Shown: positions 29,826 through 38,632, numbered from the stretch's first letter. The stretch: 64,000 nt of DNA from RGDT01 sp964630925 (GCA_964630925.1 CAZVZK010000008.1:1-64000); one strand, 5' to 3'. Program-made: numbers and translations. The notes: a model not told the origin generated them from the sequence alone.

Positions 29826-30476
29826 TCAGACGTTCCACAGGACGACGGTGATGAGGAAGGCGATCAGCAGGGCCAGGGGCAGGCCGACGGCCAGGCCGCC
29901 CACGGCCATCGACTCCAGGGGGGTGGACGGGTGGATCGCCAGGGCGACGAGGGCGCCCAGCAGCGGCAGAACGAGGATCACGCCGAGGCGTCCGGGGCCG
30001 GCGAGCCAGCCGAGGCGCGGGCGCAGGTCGGGGCCGCCCGGCTCGGGGCGCGGGGCCATCCACCACGCCCACACCGCCTGCACGCTGTCGAACAGGAGCC
30101 ACACCAGGCCGGCGGGGATGCACGACAGCGCCAGGCTGGCGTAGATGCCGCCGTGGATGCGTCCTGGGAGGTCGGCGCCCGGCCCGCGGCGGCCGGACCA
30201 GCCGGGCATCGTCAGGACGAACAGGAAGATGGCGATGGCCGAGAGGGCGTAGGCGATGACGCCGGCCCAGGCGCCCCAGCTGTAGAGCGCCTGCTCCAGG
30301 CCCGAGGCCGGGGCGCCGCGGGGGCGGCGTGCGGGGTCGTCCTTCGGCCCGGCGACCAGCTCGGCGGAGACCTCGTCGGCCTCGTGGATGAGCAGGCCAC
30401 AGCCGCGGCAGTTGGCCGACGACGATTCCAGACGCCCGCGGCAGCGCGGGCAGCGCCGCACCCTCGCCGAGCTCAT
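29826..30476 (-). CDS. Zinc-ribbon membrane protein, unknown
   Basis: This encodes 216 residues. An N-terminal zinc ribbon (CPRCRGRL ... CRGCGLLI, residues ~9-30) is followed by a linker and four hydrophobic helices from about residue 65 to the C-terminus. Such zinc ribbon plus membrane proteins are common in planctomycetes and mostly uncharacterised. ATG 30476 overlaps the stop of the upstream gene (ATGA), indicating coupling. Confidence 0.7.
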   Translation of the reverse strand: MSSARVRRCPRCRGRLESSSANCRGCGLLIHEADEVSAELVAGPKDDPARRPRGAPASGLEQALYSWGAWAGVIAYALSAIAIFLFVLTMPGWSGRRGPGADLPGRIHGGIYASLALSCIPAGLVWLLFDSVQAVWAWWMAPRPEPGGPDLRPRLGWLAGPGRLGVILVLPLLGALVALAIHPSTPLESMAVGGLAVGLPLALLIAFLITVVLWNV

Positions 30477-31657
30477 CGCTTGATCCCCTTGGGCACCGGC
30501 CCCGTGGCGAACGGGTAGTCGGCGGGTTTGTACTTGATGGCGAGGTGAGGCGTCTCGACCTTGCGGCCCTTCTCGGCCATGCTCGTCATGATGGCGTCGA
30601 GGATGCCCGACGTGAGGAGGGTGCGCTCGACGGGCCAGGGGGCGTGGTTCGCCTGCACCATGCGTTCGATGGCCTTGACCTGCTCGGCGAAGTGGGCGAA
30701 CGGGTCGGGCTGTTGCAGGTAGAAGTGGCAGGCGAGGGGGTCGGCCTTGCCCTTGGCCTTGCCGGCGAAGATGAAGGCGCCGCCGTCGCCCTCGTGGAGC
30801 CAGCCGTTGAGGACGGCGAGGCCGGCCTTCAGGCCGTCGTTGTACTCGATGACGGCGACGGCGGCGTCGGCGGCCTTGGCGGTGATGTCGCGCACGTCGC
30901 CCTTGGCGTGGGCGGGGACGAGCTTCATGCCGGCCTCCAGGCACGCCTTGCCGTGGGGCAAGGCGTCGAGGGCGTCCCACATGGCCTTGCCCTTGAATGC
31001 TTGCACGGACCGGACGCCGGTCTCGCCGCCCTTGCGGCGCTCGACGAGGCACTGGAGCGCCTCCAGGCCGTGGAAGCTGTACCCCTCCATCGGGCCGTAG
31101 GAGATCTGCAAGGCGCCTTCGAATTCGGTGCCGATGGGGGGCTTGAGGGCGGGGCGGCGGAAGGTGAGCGGGAGCGACGAGCCGGCCATCAGGGGGAACA
31201 TCAGCTCTTTGGCCTTGTCATACATCCACTTCGCGTCGTCCCAGGTCGGCCCGAGGTGCTTATCGCTGAAGACGGGGACGGACTTCTTCGACAACGCGAA
31301 GACCCTGGCCGTCTCGGCGAGGAAGCGGCGGCGCGGGTACATCAGTTGCCCGCGTTTGTTGAGCGGGTAGTTGCCGTGCTCCCCGATGAGGAGGACGGCG
31401 TCCACGGCCAGAGCCGCGCCGCCGAGGGTGAGGGCGTCGGCGGCGGTGTCGTAGAGCTTGAAGCCGTGCTTCTTCGCGAGGCCTGGGGCCATGTCCCCGT
31501 CCGGCCGCTGGTCGGTGTACAGGGAGGCCAGCTCGAGCGACGGCATGTCCTTGCCGTCGTGGAGGTAGCCCTCCAGCAGCTTCCCGACGATGACGTCGGC
31601 GTGCGACCAGCGGCGGTACTCGGTGACGACGGCGGCGACCTTCTTGCGTTCCGGCAT
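30473..31657 (-). CDS. Conserved planctomycete protein, possible NAD-binding Gfo/Idh-like N-terminus
   Basis: This 394-residue protein begins KKVAAVVTEYRRWSHADVIVGKLLEGY, followed by YDTAADALTLGGAALAVDAVLLIGEHGNYPLN. The spacing of strand-turn-helix elements resembles a Gfo/Idh/MocA-type oxidoreductase, but the usual GxGxxG loop is absent. The C-terminal half is an alpha/beta domain with GPMEGYSFHGLEALQC and HARG-free helices. No signal peptide is present, although some relatives are annotated as secreted. ATG 31657 follows GAGGA. The gene is third in a run of closely spaced leftward genes. Function is not assignable. Confidence 0.65.
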   Translation of the reverse strand: MPERKKVAAVVTEYRRWSHADVIVGKLLEGYLHDGKDMPSLELASLYTDQRPDGDMAPGLAKKHGFKLYDTAADALTLGGAALAVDAVLLIGEHGNYPLNKRGQLMYPRRRFLAETARVFALSKKSVPVFSDKHLGPTWDDAKWMYDKAKELMFPLMAGSSLPLTFRRPALKPPIGTEFEGALQISYGPMEGYSFHGLEALQCLVERRKGGETGVRSVQAFKGKAMWDALDALPHGKACLEAGMKLVPAHAKGDVRDITAKAADAAVAVIEYNDGLKAGLAVLNGWLHEGDGGAFIFAGKAKGKADPLACHFYLQQPDPFAHFAEQVKAIERMVQANHAPWPVERTLLTSGILDAIMTSMAEKGRKVETPHLAIKYKPADYPFATGPVPKGIKR

Positions 31658-31697
31658 GGCGTCCTCGGTCTTCGTGGCGGGGTGCCGTGGGGGCGGG

Positions 31698-32252
31698 TCA
31701 GGCGAGCACAAGGTCCGGCAGGCCGGCGCCGAGGGAGGGGGGGAGGAGGAAGGGCTCCACGAGCCTTGCGGACACGTCCCGGAAGGTGACGCGGAAGACG
31801 AGGCCGTTGGAGAGCATGATGGAGTGGGTGAAGGTGGCTCCCCCCTCGGCTGCGTCGAATTCGTCGGCCAGGATGCGCGGCTTGTGCTTGGAGAGGTCGC
31901 CCCTGGCGCCGATGTCGTGATGCTCGGCGGCGATGCCGCCCTTGCCGTCGGGCGTGGCGGTGAGGTAGCGGAAGGCGACGAGGCTCCCGGGCTCGCCCTC
32001 CCGCCCCTCGAGGCGGACGATCATGGTGACGCGCGGGGCGGCCCTCTCGCCCATGTAGCCGAGCAATTCGCCGTCGTGGAGGGAGGGCGCGCGGAGGGCG
32101 CGGCGTGCGGCGATGGGCATGCCCCGGCGGAGGGCCTTGAGGTGGGCGGCGTAGGCATCGATGGCGCCGTCCCACTCGTCCTCGGCGGCCTCGGCGATGG
32201 CCCTCTCGTCGGAGCGGCAGCGCTTCAACAATTCCGGCTTGAAGAACCTCAT
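31698..32252 (-). CDS. Unknown cytoplasmic protein
   Basis: This encodes 184 residues that begin MRFFKPELLKRCRSDER with a long helix (residues 1-45), followed by a beta-rich domain with LVAFRYLTATPDGKGG, FTHSIMLSNGLVFRVTFRDV and a hydrophobic end. The pattern of a polar helix then a six-stranded sheet suggests a small ligand-binding or immunity-type fold, but I do not recognise it. An AGGGGGG run lies before ATG 32252. It lies 40 bases upstream of the next gene. Confidence 0.6.
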   Translation of the reverse strand: MRFFKPELLKRCRSDERAIAEAAEDEWDGAIDAYAAHLKALRRGMPIAARRALRAPSLHDGELLGYMGERAAPRVTMIVRLEGREGEPGSLVAFRYLTATPDGKGGIAAEHHDIGARGDLSKHKPRILADEFDAAEGGATFTHSIMLSNGLVFRVTFRDVSARLVEPFLLPPSLGAGLPDLVLA

Positions 32253-32290
32253 GCGTCCCCCCTGCCGGCGTGCATCGTGGGCCGGCGCTC

Positions 32291-32611
32291 TTAGAAGATG
32301 TGGACGTGGGGCGTGCCGGACGCCGGGTGGAACTGCGGCAGGGCTCGCCATCGGCCCTTGTCGTCGTGCGCCCTGTCCCAGTCGCAGGCCCCGAACGCCG
32401 CGTTGCCCAGCTCCTCCGCCTTCACCCGGTTGGCCCAGCCGTCCTCTCCGCAGACGACCACGTCCTGGCCGCGGTGGAGCCTCTCCACGGCGTCCGCGTC
32501 GCTGAGAAGTGCGCCACGGAAGACGGTGCCATCCGGCCCGCCGAGCCGGGCCTCGTAGACGCCGAAGGGCGTTGGTGGTGGTGTCGCCCGCCTTGTCCGC
32601 TTCTTCGCCAC
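32291..32611 (-). CDS. Small basic protein ending in a His/Phe-rich tail, unknown
   Basis: This encodes 106 residues from a GTG at 32611 preceded by GGAGG. The N-terminus is basic (VAKKRTRR), a central domain contains YEARLGGPDGTVFRGALLSD, and the end RALPQFHPASGTPHVHIF is distinctive. The C-terminal HFHP/HVHIF style tail resembles small planctomycete proteins and polymorphic-toxin-type endings, but no toxin motif is visible. It heads the run of seven leftward genes that ends in the WD40 kinase. Confidence 0.5.
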   Translation of the reverse strand: MAKKRTRRATPPPTPFGVYEARLGGPDGTVFRGALLSDADAVERLHRGQDVVVCGEDGWANRVKAEELGNAAFGACDWDRAHDDKGRWRALPQFHPASGTPHVHIF

Positions 32612-32683
32612 GTGAGGGCCTCCCGTCCATCCATTCAAGATAGGGGGCACGCGCCGGCCCCACAAGCCGGCGGGCCGGGCCGG

Positions 32684-34012
32684 TCACTCGTGCTCGTACT
32701 TCACCAGCCACGGGTCGGCCGTCTTCTCCTGCCACGCCTTGACCCTGGCCCGCATCGCCTCCATCGTCTTGGCGTGGTCGGGGTGGCCCGCCAGGTTATT
32801 CGTCTCGGCGGGGTCCTTGTTGATGTCGTACAGCTCCTCGGCGGCGCGGCGCAGGTAGGCGGAGGTCCGCCGCTTGCCCATCATGAACAGCTTGCCGGCG
32901 CGGACCGACTGCCACGACGGCGAGTTGAACAGGTCGCTCGCGGAGGGGAACTCCAGCGGGTGGGCCAGGTTGCGGATGTACTTGTACTGCCGCGTCCGCA
33001 CCGCCCGCATGGGATAGTACATCGTTACCTCGTGGAAGGTGTGCGACGCGAAGACCTCGTCCCAGCCCTCCGGCTTCTCCTTCTCCAGCACGGGCAGGAG
33101 GGAGCGGCCGGCGAGGCGGGCCGGGGCCTTCACCCCCGCCCAGTCGAGGACCGTCGGCAGGATGTCCACCCAGCTCGCCATCGCGGCGGTGACCGTGGCC
33201 TTCGCGCCGGGGCTGTGGACCATCAGCGGCAGGCGGATGCCGGCGTCGTACACGGTGGTCTTGGCGCCGGGGAAGGGGATGCCGTTGTCGCTGAGGAAGA
33301 GGACGAGGGTGTCCTTGTCGTGGCCGGTCTTCCTGATCACGTCGAGCATCAGGCCGACGCCCTGGTCGAGGCGGCTGACGGCCTGGTAGTAGTCGGCGAG
33401 GTCCTTGCGGACGGCCTCGTTGTCGGGCAGGTGGTCGGGGACGGGCACCTTGTCGGGGTCGAATTTGGTGGAGGTCATTCCGGGCCAGGGCTTCTCGTTG
33501 GCGAACCCCCTGGCGGCGCGGTGGGGGTCGGTGTAGCCCATGACGAGGCAGAACGGCTTGTCGTCGGCCTTGATCCACTTCTCGGCGAGGGCGGCCATCT
33601 GCGCGCCGTTGCGTCCGTTGTGGGCGGTGTGGTCGAAGGGGTAGAGGGACGCGGGGCCGACGTGCAGCTTGCCGATGACGCCGGTGCGGTACCCGGCCTT
33701 GTTGAGCAGCGCGGGGAGGGTGGCGACGCCGGGGCGTGTGGAGAAGTTGTGGGCGGCGTGCTGGAGGCCGTACTGCCCGCTGGTGTGGCCGTGGAGGCCG
33801 GTGTAGAGGCTGGCGCGGCTGGGGCTGCACGAGGCGACGGAGGCGAAGGCGTGGGTGAAGCGGGTGGATCTGGCGGCGAGGGCGTCGAGGTTGGGGGTTT
33901 TCGCGACGGCGTCGCCGTAGCAGCCGACCTGGAGGCCGAGGTCGTCGGCGATCATGAGGACGACGTTGCGCTGGGGGGCGGAGAGCGCGAGGAGGAGGAG
34001 GAGGGGTTGCAT
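32684..34012 (-). CDS. Exported type I sulfatase
   Basis: This 442-residue sulfatase has a short leader (MQPLLLLLALSAPQ), the metal site NVVLMIADDLG (residues 17-27) and the formylglycine signature CSPSRASLYTG with Cys62. The Cys must be oxidised by a formylglycine-generating enzyme encoded elsewhere. Later motifs include GKLHVG, the SDNG metal site (LFLSDNGIPFPG) and a C-terminal ELYDINKDPAETNNLAGHP sequence typical of planctomycete polysaccharide sulfatases. It removes sulfate from algal-type polysaccharides or glycans. ATG 34012 was chosen for the leader; the frame runs on upstream through non-coding sequence. A promoter-like TACAAT belongs to the divergent gene. Confidence 0.93.
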   Translation of the reverse strand: MQPLLLLLALSAPQRNVVLMIADDLGLQVGCYGDAVAKTPNLDALAARSTRFTHAFASVASCSPSRASLYTGLHGHTSGQYGLQHAAHNFSTRPGVATLPALLNKAGYRTGVIGKLHVGPASLYPFDHTAHNGRNGAQMAALAEKWIKADDKPFCLVMGYTDPHRAARGFANEKPWPGMTSTKFDPDKVPVPDHLPDNEAVRKDLADYYQAVSRLDQGVGLMLDVIRKTGHDKDTLVLFLSDNGIPFPGAKTTVYDAGIRLPLMVHSPGAKATVTAAMASWVDILPTVLDWAGVKAPARLAGRSLLPVLEKEKPEGWDEVFASHTFHEVTMYYPMRAVRTRQYKYIRNLAHPLEFPSASDLFNSPSWQSVRAGKLFMMGKRRTSAYLRRAAEELYDINKDPAETNNLAGHPDHAKTMEAMRARVKAWQEKTADPWLVKYEHE

Positions 34013-34081
34013 GGGGAGCCTCCGACTGGGGGGATGGAGGCGAGTATAGGGGGCGTACAATGGAGGGGGGAGGGCCACGCC

Positions 34082-34525
34082 ATGCTGAAGTTCGAGGGCG
34101 AGCGTACGTTCCGCCAGCCACCCGCCGAGGTGTTCGCGCGGCTGGCGGACGCGCGGTTCCTGGTGCCGTGCATCCCGGACGTGAGCGAGACGAAGTCTGT
34201 GGGGGAGGCGGAGGCGGTGCTGGTGCTGCGGCCGGGATTCGCGTTCGTGCGCGGGACGCTGGAGGTGCGGTTGGAGCGTCTCCAGGCCAAGACGCCGGCG
34301 GAGGTATGCTGGAAGACCGCGAGCAAGGGGATCGGCAGCAGCGCGGAGGTGGAGGCGGGGTTGACGCTGGGGGAGGCGGCGGGTGGCGGGACGGCGGTGA
34401 AGTGGACCGCGGAGGTGAAGAGCCTGGGCGGCCTGTTGAAGCTGGTGCCGGGTGGGCTGATCCGCGGGGCGGCGGAGCGGGTGATCAACGACGTGTGGGA
34501 CCGGGTGGAGAAGGCGATGGCGTGA
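34082..34525 (+). CDS. CoxG-type SRPBCC-fold protein
   Basis: This 147-residue protein has the CoxG/START-like pattern: MLKFEGERTFRQPPAEVFARLAD, then FLVPCIPDVSE, a LRLGFAFVRGT-type strand and a C-terminal helix. CoxG proteins attach CO dehydrogenase or related enzymes to the membrane, but many relatives bind lipids with unknown role, and no cox genes are near. A GGAGGGGGGAGGG run precedes ATG 34082, and TACAAT at 34056-34061 is a possible -10. Confidence 0.8.
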   Translation: MLKFEGERTFRQPPAEVFARLADARFLVPCIPDVSETKSVGEAEAVLVLRPGFAFVRGTLEVRLERLQAKTPAEVCWKTASKGIGSSAEVEAGLTLGEAAGGGTAVKWTAEVKSLGGLLKLVPGGLIRGAAERVINDVWDRVEKAMA

Positions 34526-34554
34526 GATTTCGGGTGAGGCGGGTGAACCCTGAC

Positions 34555-34574
34555 CCCAGCCCTCACGGGCTGGG
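34555..34574 (+). terminator. Possible terminator hairpin after the CoxG-like gene
   Basis: An 8-bp stem (34555-34562 with 34567-34574) closes a TCAC loop 30 bases after the CoxG-like stop. No T tract follows, so rho-independent action is doubtful; it may equally be a dispersed structural repeat. Confidence 0.3.
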
Positions 34575-34661
34575 CTGTCAGAACCCGCCCTCCAGGCCGG
34601 GACAGCCGTCGGGGAACACTTCACCGGAGAGACATTGCGACGTGGGGCGGTGGGCAGATTC

Positions 34662-34865
34662 GCTGACGTCCCGGAGATGCGCTGACGCTCCACGAATGAA
34701 GAGGCGCTGACGCTCCAACTCGGGGCGCTGACGCGGCCCGCTCGCCAGCAGCCAGAGCCGCTCACGCTCCAGAAAGCGAGATGCGCTGACGCTCCACTCG
34801 GGGCGCTCACGCATCCCCGCTCGCCAGCAGCCAGAGCCGCTCACGCGCCACCGGGGTGCTGACAC
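34662..34865. repeat. Dispersed GCGCTGACGC repeat, longest copy, in a 487-base gene-free stretch
   Basis: At least eight units of the form GCGCTGACGCTCCA, CTCGGGGCGCTGACGC or CCGCTCACGC occur, including two near-identical halves that both contain CCCGCTCGCCAGCAGCCAGAGCCGCTCACGC-like sequence (described here in parts: CCAGCAGCCAGAGCCGCTCA near 34745 and 34825). The gap 34526-35012 otherwise has no gene. Its dispersed occurrence at four gene boundaries suggests a genome-wide intergenic repeat family. Confidence 0.65.
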
Positions 34866-35012
34866 AACGATGTCGGTGAATGTTGATGATTCTGAGCGAC
34901 ATCGCTCATTGACGCTCAAACTGCTATGGGGGATCGCTGTATCGCGTGGGATGATGCGCGGTGCTGGAGACCGTCCAGCATCCACGAGAACAGACCCAGG
35001 ACAGGTGCGACG

Positions 35013-35893
35013 ATGAGGGCGAAGACCAAGGGCGCGAGGAGGGACGGCCAGGCCGACGACGCGGTGGCGGAGGCGCCGACCAACGGCGTGGCGGAGGCGC
35101 CGAAGCAGCAGGAGGGTCGGGAGGGGGGCGGGCGGTTCGCGATGGGGAACGCGGGGGGCCTGGGAACCCGTACGCGCGCCAGGTGGCGGCGTACCGGAGG
35201 GCGGTGCACCGGGCGGTGAGCGAGGAGGACATGGAGGAGATCACCAGGGCCGTCAAGGCGAGGGCGAAGGCGGGGGACATGGCCGCGGCGCGTCTGCTGT
35301 ACGCCTACACCGCGGGCAGGCCCACGCCACCGCCCTCCGACCCCGACACCGTGGACGCGCACGAGCTGCAGGTCAGGCGCCAGAGCGTCGCCTCCGTGGA
35401 GGACATGCGGGCGCTGTTCGAGAGCATGCCCGCCTCCCTCATGTGCGCGCTGGCCCAGAAGGTGTCTCCGCAGGTGAGGGCGCACGTGGCGGAGGCGTTC
35501 GCGCTGGGGGTGCGGAGGCAGGGGGAACATGAGGAGGCCTGCCGCAAGCATCAGCCGGAGGCGCCGGGGCCGTACCCGGCGGACAGGGCGGACTGGGCGC
35601 AGGAGTGGCTGCGCAAGGGCTGGGGGTTGAGCGACGGGGTCTCCAAGGTGTTCGAGGCGTCGCCGATGTGGATGCCCGACATCGGCGGCGTTGACAGGGT
35701 GGGGCACCGCTACGAGGAGGCGCTGCGCGGGATGCGCGAGGGCATCTTGACCGGACTGCACTTGGATGACAACCGGCACTGGCTGGTGCCACCCGCCGAT
35801 TGGAAACGTGTCTACGAGGAGCGCAAGAAGGCCTCCCTCGCACGCAAGGAGGTGAAGCCCGAGGGCGCGGCGGGTGGCGCCGACTGTCGCTGA
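35013..35893 (+). pseudogene. Frameshifted phage-packaging-type accessory gene
   Basis: ATG 35013 with AGGACAGG upstream begins a protein that reads GGRFAMGNAGG. The continuation GPGNPYARQVAAYRRAVH, SEEDMEEITRAVKARAKAGD, MAAARLLYAYTAGRP and HELQVRRQSV lies in the next frame. The switch is at the G run 35153-35158: one extra G (seven instead of six) would restore a single ~293-residue frame. The G-R-F-PGN-GG-GNPYAR start and the AKAGD-AAARLL-Y-AGKP pattern match a family common in Gemmata genomes near phage terminases (small-subunit-like or DUF5681-like). It is a real mutation or a homopolymer sequencing error. The region from 35160 to 35893 is well conserved in codon style. Confidence 0.65.
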
Positions 35894-36227
35894 TCGGCGT
35901 ATCGCCCTCGGACACAGACAGGCACCATGACCCGCTCGCCGCGCGAGGGGACTGGGACGGTACGGATGGAGGTGGAAGGCGATGCGGGCGGATGTGGTCA
36001 TCGGCAAGCACGCTGGAAGCGTGCTCTACGGGAAGACCGGCCGTGCGCCGAGCGAGTGCGGGGCGAGGCGGGAGCCTCGCGTCAGCCCGTCGCATGGCTC
36101 CGCCGTGCGGCGACAGGCGGGACGCCCCGCCCGCCACTCGCCAGCCGCCCGCCCTCTCCAGTAGAAAGAGGGCAAGCCGGGAGCCATTCAGTGCCAGACG
36201 CCGGCCAGATTACCGGAGTGACCCCTG
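35894..36227. other. Gene-free stretch with several hairpins before the CbiM-type gene
   Basis: No gene is supported in these 334 bases. A hairpin AGCACGC (36007-36013) with GCGTGCT (36019-36025) is followed at once by CTAC (36026-36029), the same REP-like arrangement seen at 12979-13002 and 47841-47867. A second, GAGGCGGGAGCCTC, lies near 36068-36081. The last 60 bases before ATG 36228 include a G+C-rich stretch with weak likeness to a B12 box, which I do not call. Confidence 0.5.
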
Positions 36228-37526
36228 ATGCCCTTGTGGGCGGTCCACGTCAGCGACCTGCTGAACCTGCCGATGGTGCTGGCCGGCTTCGCCGTCACCG
36301 GCTTCCTCGTGTTGATCGCGTGCCTGTGGATCAAGGAAGAAGACGTGCCCCGCGTCGCCCTCCTCGCGGCGGCGTTCTTCGTCGCGTCGTCCATCCATGT
36401 CAAGGTGGGGCCGACCAGCGTTCATTTGCTCCTCAACGGCCTGGTCGGCGTGATGCTCGGCTGGCGTGCCCCGCTGGCCATCCTGTGTGGCGTTTCGCTC
36501 CAGGCCCTGCTCGTCGGCCACGGCGGCATCTCCGCCATCGGCGTCAACGCCGCCGTTCAGTCGCTGCCGGCCCTGCTGGCCGCCGGGCTGTTTGCCCTCC
36601 TCCGCGACGTGAAGTCGCCGTGGGCGCGGCGTGGGCTGATGGCGACATCGGCCCTCCTGTGGGGCGCGTGCCTGCTGTGCGGCGTCGCCCTGCTGGCGAC
36701 GCGGCCCCTGGGCGAGATCGTGAGCTGGGGGGACAAGGGCCTCGTCCTCGGCGAGATGCCCGACGAGGCCGCCGCGATCCTGCTGCATCCGGTGTCGCTC
36801 GCCCTGCTGGCGGCGTTCACGCTGGCGGCGTGCTGGGTGGAGGTGTCGGGCGAGTTCGCCGTCGGCGTGCTGGTGGGCGTCGTGTCGGTCCTCGGCGCGC
36901 TGATCCTCCTGGGCGCCGTGCTGTTGCTCGACGGGCAGGAGAAGTGGGGCAGGTTCGTCTCGCTGGTGTTCGTCGTGCATCTGCCGCTGGCGCTGCTGGA
37001 GGGCGTGATCGTCGGGCTGGCGGTGGCGTTCCTGGCGCGGGTGAAGCCGGCGCTGCTGCGGCCGACGCCGTCCCCCGCCGCCGTGGCGGTGCTGTGCCTG
37101 CTGGCGCTGGGGGCGCCGGCCTGGGCGCACGGGCTGGAGACGAAGCACGACGTCGATCGCGTGAAGAAGACGGTGACGGTGACCGTGTTCTTCGAGCTGG
37201 GCGACGCCCCGAGGAATGGCCACGTCAAGGTGACGGGGCCGGGCGGGGTCGTGGCGGAGGGCCAGACGGACAAGGAGGGGCGTTTCACCTTCGCCTACGA
37301 GCGTGCGGAGCGGTTGGAGGTGCAGACGACGGCGGAGGGCGGGCATTCGGCACGCTTCACCATCCACCCGGACGAGATCCCGGCGGCCCCGCCGACGTCC
37401 ACGCGGGCCGCCGACCTGATGGCCGGCGTGGCGCTGCTGCTGGCGCTGGCGGCGTTCGTGATGGCGTGGCTCAACGCCGCCCGCCTGCGCCGCATCGAAG
37501 AGAAACTCACGGGGACGCCGCCATGA
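36228..37526 (+). CDS. cbiM: CbiM-type cobalt/nickel ECF transport membrane protein fused to a NikL-like C-terminal module
   Basis: This encodes 432 residues. Residues 1-~280 are a CbiM/NikM-type permease with seven hydrophobic helices. The N-terminus reads MPLWAVHVSDLLNLP in place of the usual MHIPDG, so the N-terminal metal-binding His sits at position 7. Other features fit: HVKVGPTSVHLLLNGLVGV and VGHGGISAIGVNA. From ~295 a second signal-like helix ends at AWAHG. It is followed by a carboxypeptidase-regulatory-like beta domain (KKTVTVTVFFELGDAPRNGHV) and a last helix, resembling NikL. This fits uptake of Ni2+ or Co2+ with ATPase (CbiO) and CbiQ components encoded elsewhere. ATGA overlap couples it to the next gene. 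Confidence 0.82.
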   Translation: MPLWAVHVSDLLNLPMVLAGFAVTGFLVLIACLWIKEEDVPRVALLAAAFFVASSIHVKVGPTSVHLLLNGLVGVMLGWRAPLAILCGVSLQALLVGHGGISAIGVNAAVQSLPALLAAGLFALLRDVKSPWARRGLMATSALLWGACLLCGVALLATRPLGEIVSWGDKGLVLGEMPDEAAAILLHPVSLALLAAFTLAACWVEVSGEFAVGVLVGVVSVLGALILLGAVLLLDGQEKWGRFVSLVFVVHLPLALLEGVIVGLAVAFLARVKPALLRPTPSPAAVAVLCLLALGAPAWAHGLETKHDVDRVKKTVTVTVFFELGDAPRNGHVKVTGPGGVVAEGQTDKEGRFTFAYERAERLEVQTTAEGGHSARFTIHPDEIPAAPPTSTRAADLMAGVALLLALAAFVMAWLNAARLRRIEEKLTGTPP

Positions 37527-38632
37527 CATCCGCCCTCTGCGTCCTGACCGCCCTGTCGGCCTCGCTGGACCTCACGGCCGCCGAGACGGCGGGCATCCGC
37601 CGCTTCGGGTACCCGGTGAAGGTGAAGTTGTCGCTGCCGGACGACCTCACGGGCAAGGAGAGGTTCCGCCTGACGGCCGGCGGCAAGGTGGTGCAGGCGC
37701 AGTTCCGCCCCGTCGGCAAGCGTGAGGTGTGGCTCGACTTCAACTGCAGCCCCGCGCCCCTGGAGAAGCTGGCGGTCCGCGTGGAGTACGGCCCCGACGT
37801 GGAGGCCGGCCCCGAGCCGAAGGCCGGCGTAACCGTCAAGGAGGACAGGGGCGTGTTCACCGTCCGCTCGGGCGGCATGTCGTACACGCTGCCGGCGGGC
37901 CTGGAGGGGCTCCTGGGCGAGGTGCGCGGCGGGAAGCGGGAGTACATGAAGGCCGGCTCGAAGGGCCTCTTCATCGAGACCGCGAAGGGCCCGCTGCCGG
38001 TGGCGGGGTTGACGGGGAGGGTCGTCCGCGAGGGGCCGATGGCCGTCGCCCTGGAGTACCTGGGGAAGGTGGCGGGGCGCACGGTCCGCGTCGAGCTGAC
38101 GTTCCCGCGGTCCAAGTCGTGGGCCGAGGTGGATTTCATGTGCGACGGCGCCGACGTGAGGGGCGTGGGGGCCGACCTGGGGCTGACGCTCTCGTCGCCC
38201 GCGCTCGTCGATTTCGGGGCCGGCACCGGCGTCTACGTCGCCCTGAAGAAGGGCGAGACGGCCACGATGGAGGCGTGGAATACCTACCCGCCGAAGGTGC
38301 GCGAGCGGTTCTGGGAGACGCGCGTCGGCGCGCGTCCTTACGTCATCCCGCCCAACCTGGAGACGCGCTCCGAGGGCTGGGCGCACGCGATGGACCGCGA
38401 GCGCTGCACGGCCCTGGCCGTCGAGATGTTCGGCCGGCTGCCCGTGGGGCATCCGGGCATCGTCTCGGCGGAAATGTCGGTTGGCGCCGAGGGGGCTATG
38501 CGGTTCATCACGCGGGGCAAGGTGCGGACGCGCTTCTGGCTGCACTTCGTGCCGACGCCCGTCCACGTCGGCGCGCTGACCAGCCCGCAGGCGATGCTGT
38601 CGCCCCTCAAGGTCGAAGTCAAGGGACGCTGA
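37523..38632 (+). CDS. Exported protein of unknown function, coupled to the CbiM-type gene
   Basis: This 369-residue protein has a short leader (MTSALCVLTALSASLDLTAAE) and a beta-rich domain of repeated strands (RFGYPVKVKLSLPDD, VVQAQFRPVGKREVWLDF, RTVRVELTFPRSKSWAEVDF). A later IPPNLETRSEGWAHAMDRERCTALAVE segment resembles carbohydrate-active or sugar-binding beta-sandwiches. There is a single Cys in that segment. It starts at ATG 37523, overlapping the upstream stop by four bases, and is followed without a gap by the DUF4166 gene. Function unknown. Confidence 0.65.
   Translation: MTSALCVLTALSASLDLTAAETAGIRRFGYPVKVKLSLPDDLTGKERFRLTAGGKVVQAQFRPVGKREVWLDFNCSPAPLEKLAVRVEYGPDVEAGPEPKAGVTVKEDRGVFTVRSGGMSYTLPAGLEGLLGEVRGGKREYMKAGSKGLFIETAKGPLPVAGLTGRVVREGPMAVALEYLGKVAGRTVRVELTFPRSKSWAEVDFMCDGADVRGVGADLGLTLSSPALVDFGAGTGVYVALKKGETATMEAWNTYPPKVRERFWETRVGARPYVIPPNLETRSEGWAHAMDRERCTALAVEMFGRLPVGHPGIVSAEMSVGAEGAMRFITRGKVRTRFWLHFVPTPVHVGALTSPQAMLSPLKVEVKGR

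Noticed and set aside
34555..34574. Firm intrinsic terminator call
   Set aside because: The stem is good but no T-rich tail follows, so it is listed only at low confidence.
36120..36227. Possible cobalamin riboswitch before the CbiM-type gene
   Set aside because: Only a weak B12-box-like string (GTGCCAGACGCCGGCC) is present; the conserved upstream parts of the cobalamin aptamer are not seen. An Infernal search with RF00174 would decide.
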